A DNA stretch of 64,000 nt, taken from contig JADJYK010000005.1 of NCBI GenBank assembly GCA_016719815.1, positions 186,001 through 250,000 on the forward strand, read 5' to 3'. The notes under the pieces were generated by a model. The model made no database searches and had not been told where the DNA came from. It saw only the letters and a list, made by a program, of their open reading frames with translations. The DNA is from Chitinophagaceae bacterium. GTDB taxonomy: Bacteria > Bacteroidota > Bacteroidia > Chitinophagales > Chitinophagaceae. Shown here one piece after another: positions 1 to 9,054 of the stretch. Made by a program: the position numbers and the translations under genes. Every line of letters begins with the position of its first letter. Position 1 is the stretch's first letter.

Positions 1-1
1 C

Positions 2-631
2 ATTGTAAAGCAATTTGGCCAGGATACCGTTGTAGATAATCCTGATGTTCCTAATGAACAAAACAACGAAGTGTTGGCAGATGCCACAAAGACTATTACC
101 AGTGGTTTTCAAAATGTGTTGGCCGGGGGTGGTTTTCAAAACATTCTTGATCTTTTTAAGGGTGGTGGTAATACAGCAGGATCCGGCGGTGGAATTGGCG
201 GCTTATTAAAAAACCCGATGGTTACCATGATGGTAGGGTATTTCATCAGCAAACTGGTGGGTAAATACAAAATGGCCCCGGCTTCAGCAAGTAATGTGGC
301 AAATAGTCTCATTCCCAATGCACTGAACGGAATTATAAACCAAACTAATGACCCCAATAATCCCGGTTTTACACTCGATGGGCTGATTGGCTCACTTACA
401 GGCGGTGGTCAGCAGGAAACTTCAGGCGATAGTGGAGGCGGTTTTTCTCTGCAAAATCTGCTGGAGCAATTTACTGGAGGTGGCAATGCTGATGCAGGGG
501 GCAATTCAGGGGGCGGAGGCTTTGACTTGCAGGATATTATCGGGGGTCTAACAAAAAAGGCGCAGGGTAATTTTGAGAATCAGGGTGGTGGCGGAGGTTT
601 AATGGATTTGATAAAGGGGTTTATAAAATAG
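2..631 (+). CDS. Glycine-rich DUF937/YidB-like protein, 5' partial
   Basis: The reading frame is open to the left edge of the window, so the true start lies upstream; about 209 residues are visible. The visible start has NPDVPNEQNN, then a block rich in Gly, Ala and Asn, a hydrophobic stretch (MVTMMVGYFISKLVGKY) around residues 75-92, and a helix followed by NDPNNPGFTLDGLIGSLTGG. The C-terminal half alternates GGG runs with short amphipathic repeats (FSLQNLLEQFTGGG, FDLQDIIGGLTKK, LMDLIKGFIK). This layout resembles the DUF937 (YidB-like) family common in Bacteroidota, whose function is unknown. The family assignment is from pattern memory. A clean hairpin terminator follows the stop codon. 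Confidence 0.6.
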   Translation: MVKQFGQDTVVDNPDVPNEQNNEVLADATKTITSGFQNVLAGGGFQNILDLFKGGGNTAGSGGGIGGLLKNPMVTMMVGYFISKLVGKYKMAPASASNVANSLIPNALNGIINQTNDPNNPGFTLDGLIGSLTGGGQQETSGDSGGGFSLQNLLEQFTGGGNADAGGNSGGGGFDLQDIIGGLTKKAQGNFENQGGGGGLMDLIKGFIK

Positions 632-658
632 TTTATAATCATTGATTGTGAATACATT

Positions 659-691
659 AAAAATGCCGCTGGTTAATGAAGTGGCATTTTT
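659..691 (+). terminator. Rho-independent terminator
   Basis: AAAAATGCC pairs with GGCATTTTT around a short loop, and the stem extends inward with a G-T pair. It lies 27 bases after the stop of the glycine-rich gene and ends in a T run, so it terminates that transcript. Confidence 0.75.
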
Positions 692-930
692 GTGTTTGGC
701 ATGAATTTCGGTATTGTTAGGATAGAAGAAAAAAAGTTCTCTGTCAGAAAATTGTAAAAACAAAGAACCATTAATTAGTTTGGTAATTATCTTCTGCTTT
801 TGTAAAGACTTGTATTGGAGCATAGTAGGTGTACAGTAGTCAGGTGAAAGATTACGATTGGTGCAGAAGTGTAAATACCTGAAAATTGCTTTTACATATT
901 TCTTAACAAGAAGATTGATACTATTGGCAA

Positions 931-938
931 TAACTTTG
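931..938 (+). promoter_or_regulatory. Bacteroidota-type -7 box (TAACTTTG)
   Basis: TAACTTTG followed by CG fits the Bacteroidota primary-sigma -7 consensus TAnnTTTG. It faces no gene on its strand; a strong terminator follows about 100 bases downstream. No clear -33 TTTG was found at the usual spacing, which lowers confidence. Confidence 0.35.
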
Positions 939-944
939 CGTTAT

Positions 945-1047
945 ACAATTGAAAGCGATTAGTTGAACTCACTATAAAAACAGTAAATTTTCTCATAAGC
1001 AGTTAGTTTTGGTTGCGACCCCTGTTTCTACAGGGGTTTATTTTTTT
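945..1047 (+). ncRNA. Candidate small RNA between -7 box and terminator
   Basis: The 406-base stretch 632-1037 has no gene. It holds the terminator of the preceding gene, then a TAnnTTTG box at 931, then about 100 bases ending in a GC-rich hairpin (CCCCTG/CAGGGG, 1019-1036) and a run of T. The hairpin's T run is on the plus strand and points into the 3' end of the opposing vanZ-like gene, so it cannot serve that gene. A short plus-strand transcript with its own promoter and terminator would explain it. No known RNA family was recognised. Confidence 0.3.
1019..1047 (+). terminator. Rho-independent terminator (orphan)
   Basis: CCCCTG, loop TTTCTA, CAGGGG, then TTTA and seven T. The strand of the T run shows it stops plus-strand transcription. 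The nearest upstream plus-strand gene already has its own terminator at 659-691. Confidence 0.7.
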
Positions 1048-1397
1048 CTATACCGCATCATACTGTAAACTAATCCCACTACACTACCCGCTGCATCAGC
1101 AACAATATCCATCAGCTCAAATCCACGATTAGAAACAAAATATTGCTGTACGAATTCCATTCCGATACCATACACAACAGCTATCGTTGCGATGATATAA
1201 AATACTTTTTTTTTGTTTGAAGCCTGACACCATAAGAATACCAGCATGGCAAACAGCCCTATGTGTACCCATTTATCAAACCATAATTTATCGAGCCAGT
1301 TTTCTTTCGGGAATTTGCTTCCGGGAATAACAAGCAGCACAGTAATAAGGCATAGCCAGAATATTGCTACGCTGTATTGAAAACTTTTATTTTTCAA
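1038..1397 (-). CDS. VanZ-like membrane protein
   Basis: A 119-residue integral membrane protein with about four hydrophobic segments. The VanZ-family pattern is visible: DKWVHIGLFAML in the second segment, then GIGMEFVQQYF, a conserved RGFELMDIVADAAGSVVG and a basic C-terminal tail. VanZ-like proteins are small membrane proteins; the founding member gives low-level teicoplanin resistance, but most homologues have no assigned function and resistance should not be inferred here. It starts 30 bases downstream of gcvH on the same strand and is probably co-transcribed with it, a pairing that I recall as common in Bacteroidota. Confidence 0.8.
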   Translation of the reverse strand: MKNKSFQYSVAIFWLCLITVLLVIPGSKFPKENWLDKLWFDKWVHIGLFAMLVFLWCQASNKKKVFYIIATIAVVYGIGMEFVQQYFVSNRGFELMDIVADAAGSVVGLVYSMMRYRKK

Positions 1398-1427
1398 TTA
1401 GATGATAATAAAAGGAAGAAAAGGAAA

Positions 1428-1805
1428 TTAACCAACTTCGGCTTCATAAGCTGTGGCATCCATCAACGCCTCCACATCAGCAAGATTATTAACTGTCATC
1501 TTTACCATCCATCCCTCTCCATAAGGGTCGTTGTTTACCAACTCTGGTTTTCCTGCAAGAATGGGATTAAGTTCGGTAATAATTCCGCTAACAGGTAAGA
1601 AAAGATCAGAAACAGTTTTAACAGCTTCAACCGTCCCAAAAACTTCTCCGGCTTCGAGTGATTTACCTATGGTGTCAACTTCCACATAAACAATGTCGCC
1701 CAACTCTCTTTGGGCATAATCGGTAATACCAATTGTTGCAACATTACCTTCAAGGCTTATCCACTCATGGTCTTTAGTATAACGGAGATTAGCGGGGAAA
1801 TTCAT
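1428..1805 (-). CDS. gcvH: Glycine cleavage system H protein
   Basis: A 125-residue lipoyl carrier of the glycine cleavage complex; it shuttles the aminomethyl group between the P, T and L proteins in the cytoplasm. The N-terminus NLRYTKDHEWI and the motif GTVEAVKTVSDLFLPVSG are diagnostic; Lys63 in EAVKTV is the expected lipoylation site. The C-terminal NDPYGEGWMVKM is also family-typical, and the length matches the family. No other gcv genes are in the window. A -7 box (TAGGTTTG) lies just upstream on the minus strand. The vanZ-like gene follows in the same direction. Confidence 0.97.
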   Translation of the reverse strand: MNFPANLRYTKDHEWISLEGNVATIGITDYAQRELGDIVYVEVDTIGKSLEAGEVFGTVEAVKTVSDLFLPVSGIITELNPILAGKPELVNNDPYGEGWMVKMTVNNLADVEALMDATAYEAEVG

Positions 1806-1824
1806 AAACAGATATTTTATGCTG

Positions 1825-1832
1825 CAAACCTA
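1825..1832 (-). promoter_or_regulatory. -7 box for gcvH (TAGGTTTG)
   Basis: Read on the minus strand, TAGGTTTG followed by CAGC matches TAnnTTTGC. It sits about 20 bases before the gcvH start codon. The same intergenic region carries a divergent plus-strand box at 1983. Confidence 0.5.
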
Positions 1833-1982
1833 AGGGAAAATGGTGATAAAGAACAGGTTGGGCAGCCACCCATTATCAGGGTAATCACTGTTCAGCAGCA
1901 GTTTACCGGTAAATCAGTGCCGTTCATAGCAGTATTTGCGCCATTGGTCGCTTATGGCTTTCCAACAGCCTTTTTGTAAAGG

Positions 1983-1990
1983 TATCTTTG
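1983..1990 (+). promoter_or_regulatory. -7 box for the TonB-type outer-membrane protein (TATCTTTG)
   Basis: TATCTTTG followed by C matches TAnnTTTGC and lies 28 bases before the ATG at 2018, leaving a short leader. Confidence 0.5.
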
Positions 1991-2017
1991 CTCATCAAAA
2001 CCAAAAAACCATTAAGA

Positions 2018-4493
2018 ATGAGCAAGTTAGTTGTATTTTTTGCCGGATTATTTCTTTTCGCCAATGTTTCAAAGGCGCAGAGGGTAACCGGTGTTGTAAA
2101 AGATCAGCAGGGCAAGAGCATTGAAAAATCAACTGTTTCTTTGTTAAACACTAAAGATTCTTCCATCATTAAACTTGCGGCTTCTGGTGCAGACGGCCGT
2201 TTTATTATTTTCACTTCAAAACATGGCAATATGCTTGTTAGTGTATCGCATGTTGGATACAAAACTACATACACCCAGACCTTTGAAGTTTCTGGTACAG
2301 GCGATGTAAATCTTGGAGAAATTAATATTGCCAAGTCTGATGGTGACTTAAAAGGAGTAACAGTCACCAGTAAAAAACCGATGGTGGAAGTGCGGGCCGA
2401 TAAAACCATTCTTAACGTTGAAGGTACCATCAATGCAACAGGTAATGATGCGTTGGAGCTGCTTCGCCGCAGCCCGAGTGTGATGGTTGATAAAGACGAC
2501 AACATCAGCCTTGCAGGAAAAAATGGCGTACAGATATATGTAGATGGAAAACCTTCTCCTTTGTCCGGCACCGACCTTTCGAATTATCTCAAAAGCATGC
2601 AGTCTTCCCAGATTGAAGCAATAGAAATCATTACAAATCCATCGGCTAAGTACGAAGCTGCCGGAAATGCCGGCATTATCAATATTAAACTAAAGAAGAA
2701 TAAAGCATTTGGAACGAATGGTTCAGCCAACTTTGGTTATGTTCAGGGTTTTTATCCAAAATTCAATGGTGGCCTTAACCTCAACTATCGGAATAAAAAA
2801 ATAAACCTGTTTGGCAGTTATAATTATAATAATGGAAAGTATAGAAGTGAAATGAATGGTATCAGGGAGCAGTTTGATACTTCTTTTATACAGGACAACA
2901 TAATTGTTTTTCGAAACAACACTCATGGCTTTAAGGCCGGGGCTGATTATTTTATTGATAATAAGAACACTGTTGGTGTAGTGGTAAATGGTAACCTGGC
3001 AAGTAACGACCTAAATACGGAAGGGCCAATGTACTTTACTTACAAGCCCACCGGTATTTTAGACAGGGTACTGAAAGCTACTAATCATAACGATATGCAG
3101 CGGAACAACATGAATACGAACCTTAACTATCGTTATGCTGTAACCGGAGGAAGTGAACTGAACATTGATGCTGACTATGGGATTTTTAGAATTAAGTCAG
3201 ATCAATACCAGCCAAACTATTACTATCTGGCCAATGGTACAACAGAGACAAGCCGGGTTATATACAAAATGACTGCACCAACCGATATTAACCTGTATTC
3301 TTTAAAAACAGACTATGAAAAAAACTATAAGGGGGGAAGGCTTGGTTTTGGTGGCAAGATTGGTTTTGTAAATACCGATAACGATTTTAAACGTTATGAT
3401 GTATATACAACAGGCAGTGTGCTTGATACATTAAAAAGTAACCGGTTTGTTTACAAAGAGAATATAAATGCATTGTATGTAAACTACAATAAGCAGCTAA
3501 AGAATGGTATAATGTTCCAGGCTGGCCTCAGGGCTGAGAATACGAACCTCAAAGGAAACTCTACTGGTTTTCAGGAGAAAAGCCCCGGGGCGTTAGAAAA
3601 ATACGATACAACATTCACAAGGCATTATACAGGATTGTTCCCTAGTGCAGCGATTACTTTCAATAAGAATCCGATGAAGCAGTGGACAATTTCTTACAGC
3701 CGCCGAATAGACAGGCCGGCTTACCAGGACCTTAACCCTTTTGAGTTTAAGCTGAATGAATACACTTATATGAAGGGTAATACAATGCTGAAACCACAGT
3801 ACACAAACAGTATCGATATTACACATATCTATAAGTATAAGCTTACCACTAAACTTACATTCAGTCATGTAAAAGATATATTTGCCCAGTTGCCGGATAC
3901 AACAGATAAGACGAAGGCTTTTTTCGACCAAGAAAAACCTTGCTTCGCAAAATGTTGTGGCTTTAAACATTAGCTATCCCTTCCAGTATAAATGGTATGG
4001 TTTCTTTGTAAATGTCAATTCAAATTATTCACATTACAAAGCTGATTTTGGCGGTGGCGACAGGGTGATCAACCAGGAAGTTTTTTCATACATCGTTTAC
4101 TTACAAAATACTTTTAACCTTGGCAAGGGCTGGACAGGTGAATTAACCGGCTTGTATATTTCGCCAATGCTATGGCAGGGTTTATTCAAATCAGTACCAA
4201 TGGGATTTGTAGATGCAGGCCTGCAAAAAACAATTTTTAAGGGAAAGGGTAATATGAAATTTGCGATGAGTGATATTTTGAAAACAATGAAATGGGGTGG
4301 TAGTGGAAATTTTGCCGGTGCGGTTAACGAAGGCCATGGTAATGGCGAAATGCAGCAGTTTAAATTCAATATCAGTTACAGGTTTGGCAACAGCCAGGTG
4401 AAAGCAGCCCGCCAGCGTAAATCAGCTATCGATGAAGAAAAGAAAAGGGCTGAAGGTGGTGGCAACCAACAAGGTGGCATAGGCCAGCAATAA
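2018..4493 (+). CDS. TonB-type outer-membrane beta-barrel protein, one frameshift
   Basis: An 824-residue protein when read through one frameshift. The ATG at 2018 gives a signal peptide (MSKLVVFFAGLFLFANVSKAQ), then a CarboxypepD_reg-like domain (GVVKDQQGKSIEKSTVSLL), a plug-like region (LELLRRSPSVMVD, VQIYVDGKPSPL, IEIITNPSAKYEAAGNAGIINI) and a long beta-barrel (OMP_b-brl_3 type). Such proteins sit in the outer membrane; the substrate cannot be told. The frame breaks in a run of six T at 3919-3924; with five T the reading AFSTKKNLASQNVVALNIS joins both halves and the length becomes a multiple of three. The C-terminus is a low-complexity Gly/Gln tail rather than a typical barrel end with terminal Phe. 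Confidence 0.85.
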
Positions 4494-4515
4494 CAAATTT
4501 TGTTGAATAATTAAT

Positions 4516-4541
4516 AAGGAGATGGCTCAACCCATCTCCTT
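4516..4541. terminator. Bidirectional terminator hairpin
   Basis: AAGGAGATGG pairs with CCATCTCCTT around a six-base loop, between two convergent genes. The T-rich tails are short on both sides. Confidence 0.55.
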
Positions 4542-4553
4542 TAATTATTCCTC

Positions 4554-5249
4554 CTATTTCTTTTTCCGTTTTATCAGTTTGGCTTCCAGTATCCTCATAT
4601 CCTGTAAAGGCCTGTCACGGTCGGCAGCTTTGCTGGTTTCAACGGAAGCAATTTTATCCACTACTTCAAGACCTTTTACCACTTCTCCAAAAACGGTATA
4701 GTTCTGATCGAGATGCGGAGTGCCGCCTAGGGTTTTATAAACTTCTTTTTGCTCCGCAGGAATTTTCCTCTTCAACCTGCTGTTCTCCATGTTTTCCAAC
4801 TCAGCCTCCGTAAACTTTTTACCCTGTACAATATAAAACTGGCTGCCGCTGCTGGCTTTTTGTGGATTGTTATCTCTTGCCGCAGCAATTACTCCTTTTT
4901 TATGAAACAGGGTTTGCCTGAACTCGGCGGGAATAGTATATGCAGGTCCGCCGTTACCTAAAGGTTGACCGGCCGGAGCATTTTTACTGTCCGGGTCGCC
5001 ACCCTGAATCATAAAATCTTTTATCACCCGGTGAAAAAGTACACTGTCGAAATAGCCAACTTTCACCAGTTTCAGAAAATTATCTCTGTGTAACGGTGTG
5101 GAATCAGACAGCCTTACAACAATATCGCCCATGGTGGTTTGCAACAACACATCTCTTTTAAAATCTTTCTTTTTAAGAGTAGAATCCTTCTGGGCATTGG
5201 ATGCAAAAGCAAAAACTGCTGCGGTTAACAGTAAAAGGATTTTTTTCAT
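4554..5249 (-). CDS. Periplasmic peptidyl-prolyl cis-trans isomerase (cyclophilin type)
   Basis: A 231-residue cyclophilin that would accelerate proline isomerisation in exported proteins. The signal peptide MKKILLLLTAAVFAFASNAQ predicts a periplasmic location. Core motifs are FHRVIKDFMIQGGDP (with the catalytic Arg), GSQFYIV and the late NYTVFGEVVKGLEVVDKI. Residues about 120-165 carry an insertion rich in Lys and Glu, so the protein is longer than the minimal 165-residue fold. Its ATG overlaps the stop of the upstream gene as TGATG, which implies translational coupling. Confidence 0.93.
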   Translation of the reverse strand: MKKILLLLTAAVFAFASNAQKDSTLKKKDFKRDVLLQTTMGDIVVRLSDSTPLHRDNFLKLVKVGYFDSVLFHRVIKDFMIQGGDPDSKNAPAGQPLGNGGPAYTIPAEFRQTLFHKKGVIAAARDNNPQKASSGSQFYIVQGKKFTEAELENMENSRLKRKIPAEQKEVYKTLGGTPHLDQNYTVFGEVVKGLEVVDKIASVETSKAADRDRPLQDMRILEAKLIKRKKK

Positions 5250-5596
5250 CAGATAAATTTATTCTTTTCAAAATAACAGATAATGTATTTCTTTAAAAAT
5301 TCTTCCTGTTCATCGGTGCTCATTTCCGGCATGCGTTGCAACTGTTTAAAATGCGGCCAGCCGGTATCCTCCACCCACATCAGTTCATAATACCTGGCAG
5401 GTACAAGAATGGTGCAAACGGCAACATGCATCAGGTCGGTTTTTTCTTCCTTCGTGAATTCCTTTTTGGGAATACCTGCCTCTTGCACACCAATAAGAAA
5501 AAGGATAGCATTCAGGTCTGGTTTTTTGCCAAATCGTTCCGTTAGCTTTTCTTCCAACAGTTGCCACTTCATTTTTAAATCTTCTTCATCACCCAT
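5249..5596 (-). CDS. Conserved hypothetical protein, 115 residues
   Basis: A cytoplasmic, acidic, mostly helical protein without signal peptide or membrane segment. Recognisable phrases are LEEKLTERFGKKPDLNAILFLIGVQEAG and MHVAVCTILVPARYYELMWVEDTGWPHFK. I do not recognise a named domain. It is judged real because codon use and composition look coding and because its stop codon overlaps the start of the cyclophilin gene (TGATG). The upstream region is shared with the divergent serS gene. Confidence 0.75.
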   Translation of the reverse strand: MGDEEDLKMKWQLLEEKLTERFGKKPDLNAILFLIGVQEAGIPKKEFTKEEKTDLMHVAVCTILVPARYYELMWVEDTGWPHFKQLQRMPEMSTDEQEEFLKKYIICYFEKNKFI

Positions 5597-5647
5597 GTGG
5601 GCAAAGATAATGAGAGGGAATTTGGCCTTTCCAACTTTGTCAGCAGT

Positions 5648-5655
5648 TATCTTTG
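5648..5655 (+). promoter_or_regulatory. -7 box for serS (TATCTTTG)
   Basis: TATCTTTG followed by CAGC lies 17 bases before the serS ATG. A TTTG at 5621-5624 could be the -33 element, but its 23-base spacing is longer than the usual 19-21. Confidence 0.5.
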
Positions 5656-5671
5656 CAGCAAAAGGAAAAAG

Positions 5672-6944
5672 ATGTTACAAATTCAGGTATTACGAAACGA
5701 TACGCAAAAAGTGAAAGAACGACTGGCTGTAAAATACTTTGCACAGCCCGGTTTGGTGGATGAAATTATTGCATTAGATGATGAAAGAAAAAAAATACAG
5801 GTAGAGTCGGATACTTTGTTGTCGAAAATTAATGCAGCTTCAAAAGAAATTGGCGCCTTAATGGTAAAAGGGTCAAAAAGAAGAGGCAGAGTCTAAAAAA
5901 CAAGAAGTGGCCTCATTCAAAGAAGCACAGCAGCCGCTGGCGGATAAACTGGCTGACACTGAAAAACAACTGAATGATAAACTGGTATTATTACCTAATC
6001 TGCCTTCCGAAAATGTTCCTGAAGGAAAAGCGGCTGCTGATAATGTGGTGATACGGGAAGGTGGAGCAAAAGTAACACTGCCTGAGGGTTCAGTTCCGCA
6101 TTGGGATTTGATAAAGAAATATGATATTGTTGATTTTGAAACAGGCGTAAAAATTACAGGAAGCGGTTTCCCTGTTTTTAAAGGTAAAGGCGCAAAATTG
6201 GAAAGGGCTCTGATTTCATACTTTCTTGATTTTAACACAGCCGCCGGTTACACAGAGTATCTTCCACCATTAATGGTGAACGAAGCAACTGCTTATGGTA
6301 CAGGGCAGTTACCCGATAAAGAAGGCCAGATGTATTACATGCAGGCCGACAATTTTTACATGATTCCAACTGCTGAGGTTCCGGTTACCAATATTTACAG
6401 GAGCGAAATTGTAAAGGAATCAGACCTGCCCATAATGATGACGGCCTACTCTCCCTGCTTCAGAAGAGAAGCCGGAAGTTTTGGAGCCGATGTTCGTGGC
6501 CTGAACCGTGTACACCAGTTTGACAAAGTGGAAATCGTTCAATTGGTGCATCCTGACAAAAGTTATGATGTATTGGAAGAAATGGTGGATCATGTAGAAA
6601 AGCTGCTTAGTTCCCTGGAACTGCAATACCGCATTATCAGGCTCTGCGGAGGCGATATGAGCTTTGCTTCGGCACTTACATATGACTTTGAAGTATTCAG
6701 CGCCGCACAGCAAAAATGGCTCGAAGTCAGCTCTGTTTCTAACTTTGAAGCCTTTCAAACAAACAGGATGAAAATCCGGTTTAAAAACGAAAATGGTAAA
6801 ACTCAGTTATTGCATTCGCTGAACGGAAGCTCATTAGCCTTGACAAGAATTGTGGCTTGCCTGCTGGAGAACAATCAAACAGCTGAGGGAATAAAATTGC
6901 CTGTCGTGCTGCACCATTATTTTGGCGGAGATACAATAAGCTGA
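5672..6944 (+). CDS. serS: Seryl-tRNA synthetase, one frameshift
   Basis: A 423-residue class II aminoacyl-tRNA synthetase charging tRNA-Ser. The first 110 residues form the tRNA-binding coiled-coil arm (MLQIQVLRNDTQKVKERL and following). The catalytic domain has motif 2 (FRREAGSFGADVRGLNRVHQFDKVE) and motif 3 (LNGSSLALTRIVACLLENNQ). The frame breaks inside the coiled coil at GGG 5870-5872; with two G the reading VKGQKEEAESKKQEVASFKEA is continuous and coiled-coil-like. The enzyme is essential, so the break is almost certainly a sequence error. The size is normal for the family. Confidence 0.96.
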
Positions 6945-6965
6945 TTACGCATCATGTATAAAAAC

Positions 6966-6994
6966 AAAAATGCCCCAATAAAGGGGCATTTTTT
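6966..6994. terminator. Bidirectional terminator after serS
   Basis: AAAAATGCCCC pairs with GGGGCATTTTT around a six-base loop between convergent serS and the M43 protease gene. Confidence 0.8.
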
Positions 6995-7020
6995 ATATAG
7001 ATTTTGTTTCTGTAAAACTG

Positions 7021-8010
7021 TTAAGGCTGGGCAAAACTGTTTCTGCCGCCACCAGAGACAAAAGTAGCCTGCATACGGGATTTTTGACCTGCAGAGAACA
7101 TATACATACAGGCATCATCTGTATAATCCATGTAGTTCATAGTCATTTCAACAGGAGTACCTGTGCAAGTGCTTCTGTGGTCCGATGCAGGACAGCCGTA
7201 GTTGGCAGTATTGTGCAAAGGAGTATCGCCAACCTGGTCATTGCCGCAGGTTGCATCACCCCAAATGTGACGCAGGTTCAGCCAATGGCCAACTTCGTGA
7301 GTAGCAGTCCTTCCTAAGTTAAAAGGAGCAGCGGCTGTGCCGGTTCTTCCAGTTGCATTGTCATCCAGCACAACTCCATCAGTAGCAGAAGAACCTCCGG
7401 GGAACTGGGCATAGCCTAAAATGCCACCGCCCATATTACAAACCCAGATATTCAGCTTTGTAGTAGGGCTTGTCGGGGCAATGCCTTTAGGACTTTTTTT
7501 CATGGCATTATTGGTTGACCAACTTGTTGTCGTTGTACTTTTACGGTTAACAGCATCTAACACAAATTTGATGCTGGTATTTCCGGCACCTACACCTTGA
7601 AATAATGCAGGTATTGTGCTATAGTCGGAATTTGTAGCTGCATAGTCTTCATTCAGTACATCAATTTGAGATTGTAATTGTGCAAGAGAAACATTTTGCG
7701 CAGCGGTTTTATAAAGAACATTGAATACAACTGGTATTTCAATAGTGCCATCAGCCAATAAACGGTATTGCGACGGGTTAGCAAGTACCTGCTTAGTAAG
7801 TTCTTCAATGTCGTTCATTCTTTTTGCAAGAGAAGGATCGGCTTTCAGTTGTTCCTGAAGCACTTCGTAAGAAGCGCATTGGCGTTGGGTAGCAGGCGCC
7901 GAAGTTTCTTCTTCCTGTGCCATAGCTTTAGGTTCGTTTTTAGCAGATTTTGTACAACCGATGGCAAATAACATTGTACCGGCGGCAAGCATTACAAAAG
8001 TTCTCCTCAT
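7021..8010 (-). CDS. M43 (pappalysin-type) zinc metalloprotease lipoprotein
   Basis: A 329-residue exported protease. The N-terminus MRRTFVMLAAGTMLFAIGC ends in a lipobox with Cys19, so it should be lipid-anchored. The zinc site is HEVGHWLNLRHIWGD, the metzincin HExxHxxxxxH, and the Met-turn is MTMNYMDYTDDACMYMFSAGQ. Cysteines near the active site (CGNDQVGDTP, GCPASDHRSTC) are typical of the M43B group. Residues 35-95 look like a propeptide. Unlike many relatives it lacks a visible C-terminal type IX secretion sorting domain. The 342 bases upstream separate it from a divergent gene. Confidence 0.92.
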   Translation of the reverse strand: MRRTFVMLAAGTMLFAIGCTKSAKNEPKAMAQEEETSAPATQRQCASYEVLQEQLKADPSLAKRMNDIEELTKQVLANPSQYRLLADGTIEIPVVFNVLYKTAAQNVSLAQLQSQIDVLNEDYAATNSDYSTIPALFQGVGAGNTSIKFVLDAVNRKSTTTTSWSTNNAMKKSPKGIAPTSPTTKLNIWVCNMGGGILGYAQFPGGSSATDGVVLDDNATGRTGTAAAPFNLGRTATHEVGHWLNLRHIWGDATCGNDQVGDTPLHNTANYGCPASDHRSTCTGTPVEMTMNYMDYTDDACMYMFSAGQKSRMQATFVSGGGRNSFAQP

Positions 8011-8352
8011 AAATTTTTTGTTTGAATTTTGTTAATGAAAATGTAATCGTTCCTAAAGTATTCAGTTTTTGGATTCAATAGAACTTTTATGTCGATAATT
8101 TTTGCAACACAGTGTCTAAAACGCATAAAGTGGCAGATAGCCTCAGATACTGGCAAAGAAATTCCTTAGAAAGTTTACGATTTTGGATTAATAGTTTATA
8201 AGGATAATAATACTTATTGGCATGTATAGGTAGGTGTTATTTGCTCTACACTTCTATGTTTTATTTTTCCATAACATAAACATTTGTGAAAAGGCCGATA
8301 ATCATTCTTTGTTTGTGATGCTGAATAAATATTTGCAGGCAAAATCTATTTT
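8011..8352. other. Intergenic region, nothing recognised
   Basis: This AT-rich stretch separates two divergent genes. I saw no strong hairpin, repeat, RNA gene or clear TAnnTTTG box; the nearest is a weak ATATTTGC about 20 bases before the plus-strand gene. Confidence 0.5.
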
Positions 8353-9051
8353 ATGAGAAAAAATTACTTTTTGGGTTTTGGCATTACGGGTTTGTTGGTA
8401 TCTAATATTTCTGTGGCCCAGTTTCAAACTGGTGAAAAAATAGCTGGCGCCGGATTAAACTTCACTTCTTCTTCTCAAAACACTTATTCCGGACTAACTC
8501 CGGTTGATTACAGGTCCTCAGGTATTAATCTTGCTTTTGATTTTGGTTTTGCAAAAAAAGAAAGCCGTCTTAATGGCTTCTTTGTTGATGCCGGATATAA
8601 TGTTTCTAAAACTATTTATCCAACACAGGGTTCTTCCAACTACGAGTCTGATGGATATACTGCGGGGGCTGGCTGGTTTTCGCGACGTTATAAACCTGCA
8701 GGAAAAAGTTTTTTTCTTTTTGCAGAAGGACGCATAGGTGTAAACTATTCCGACAGGCAGTACACAAATAATTACTATTCAAAAGAAAAATCCTATGGTT
8801 TAAATGCTGGGATCTTCCCCGGAGTTGCATACAGAACCGGTAAAAGATTGCTGCTGGAGTTGAAGTTCGCCGATTTTGTGAGTATTGGTTATTCTCAAAC
8901 TGAAGCTGTATTATCCTATAATGATAAAAAAGAGAAAAGGAAGAATTTTATTTTTGGCTCAAGCCTTGGCCTCGGGTATTTAAACAATTTTGGTATTGGG
9001 GCCAAATGGATTATTCCTGCAAAAGGTAAATCCATAAAAACCGGCCATTAA
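8353..9051 (+). CDS. Outer-membrane beta-barrel protein (small)
   Basis: A 232-residue protein with a signal peptide (MRKNYFLGFGITGLLVSNISVAQ) followed by alternating polar/aromatic strands such as GINLAFDFGFAKKES, GFFVDAGYNVSK, KSFFLFAEGRIGVNYSD and GLNAGIFPGVAYRTGKRLLLE. The pattern of about eight amphipathic strands fits a small OmpA/OmpX-like or outer-membrane beta-barrel domain. The function is unknown. Its stop lies three bases from the end of the convergent AlkB-type gene, leaving no room for a separate terminator. Confidence 0.75.
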   Translation: MRKNYFLGFGITGLLVSNISVAQFQTGEKIAGAGLNFTSSSQNTYSGLTPVDYRSSGINLAFDFGFAKKESRLNGFFVDAGYNVSKTIYPTQGSSNYESDGYTAGAGWFSRRYKPAGKSFFLFAEGRIGVNYSDRQYTNNYYSKEKSYGLNAGIFPGVAYRTGKRLLLELKFADFVSIGYSQTEAVLSYNDKKEKRKNFIFGSSLGLGYLNNFGIGAKWIIPAKGKSIKTGH

Positions 9052-9054
9052 AAC

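Noticed and set aside
599..823. 74-codon minus-strand ORF after the first gene
   Set aside because: It contains the terminator hairpin and has no conserved features.
1038..1397. Glycopeptide-resistance gene
   Set aside because: Only VanZ-like membrane topology is shared; no vanHAX or regulator genes are present, and the family is common with other roles.
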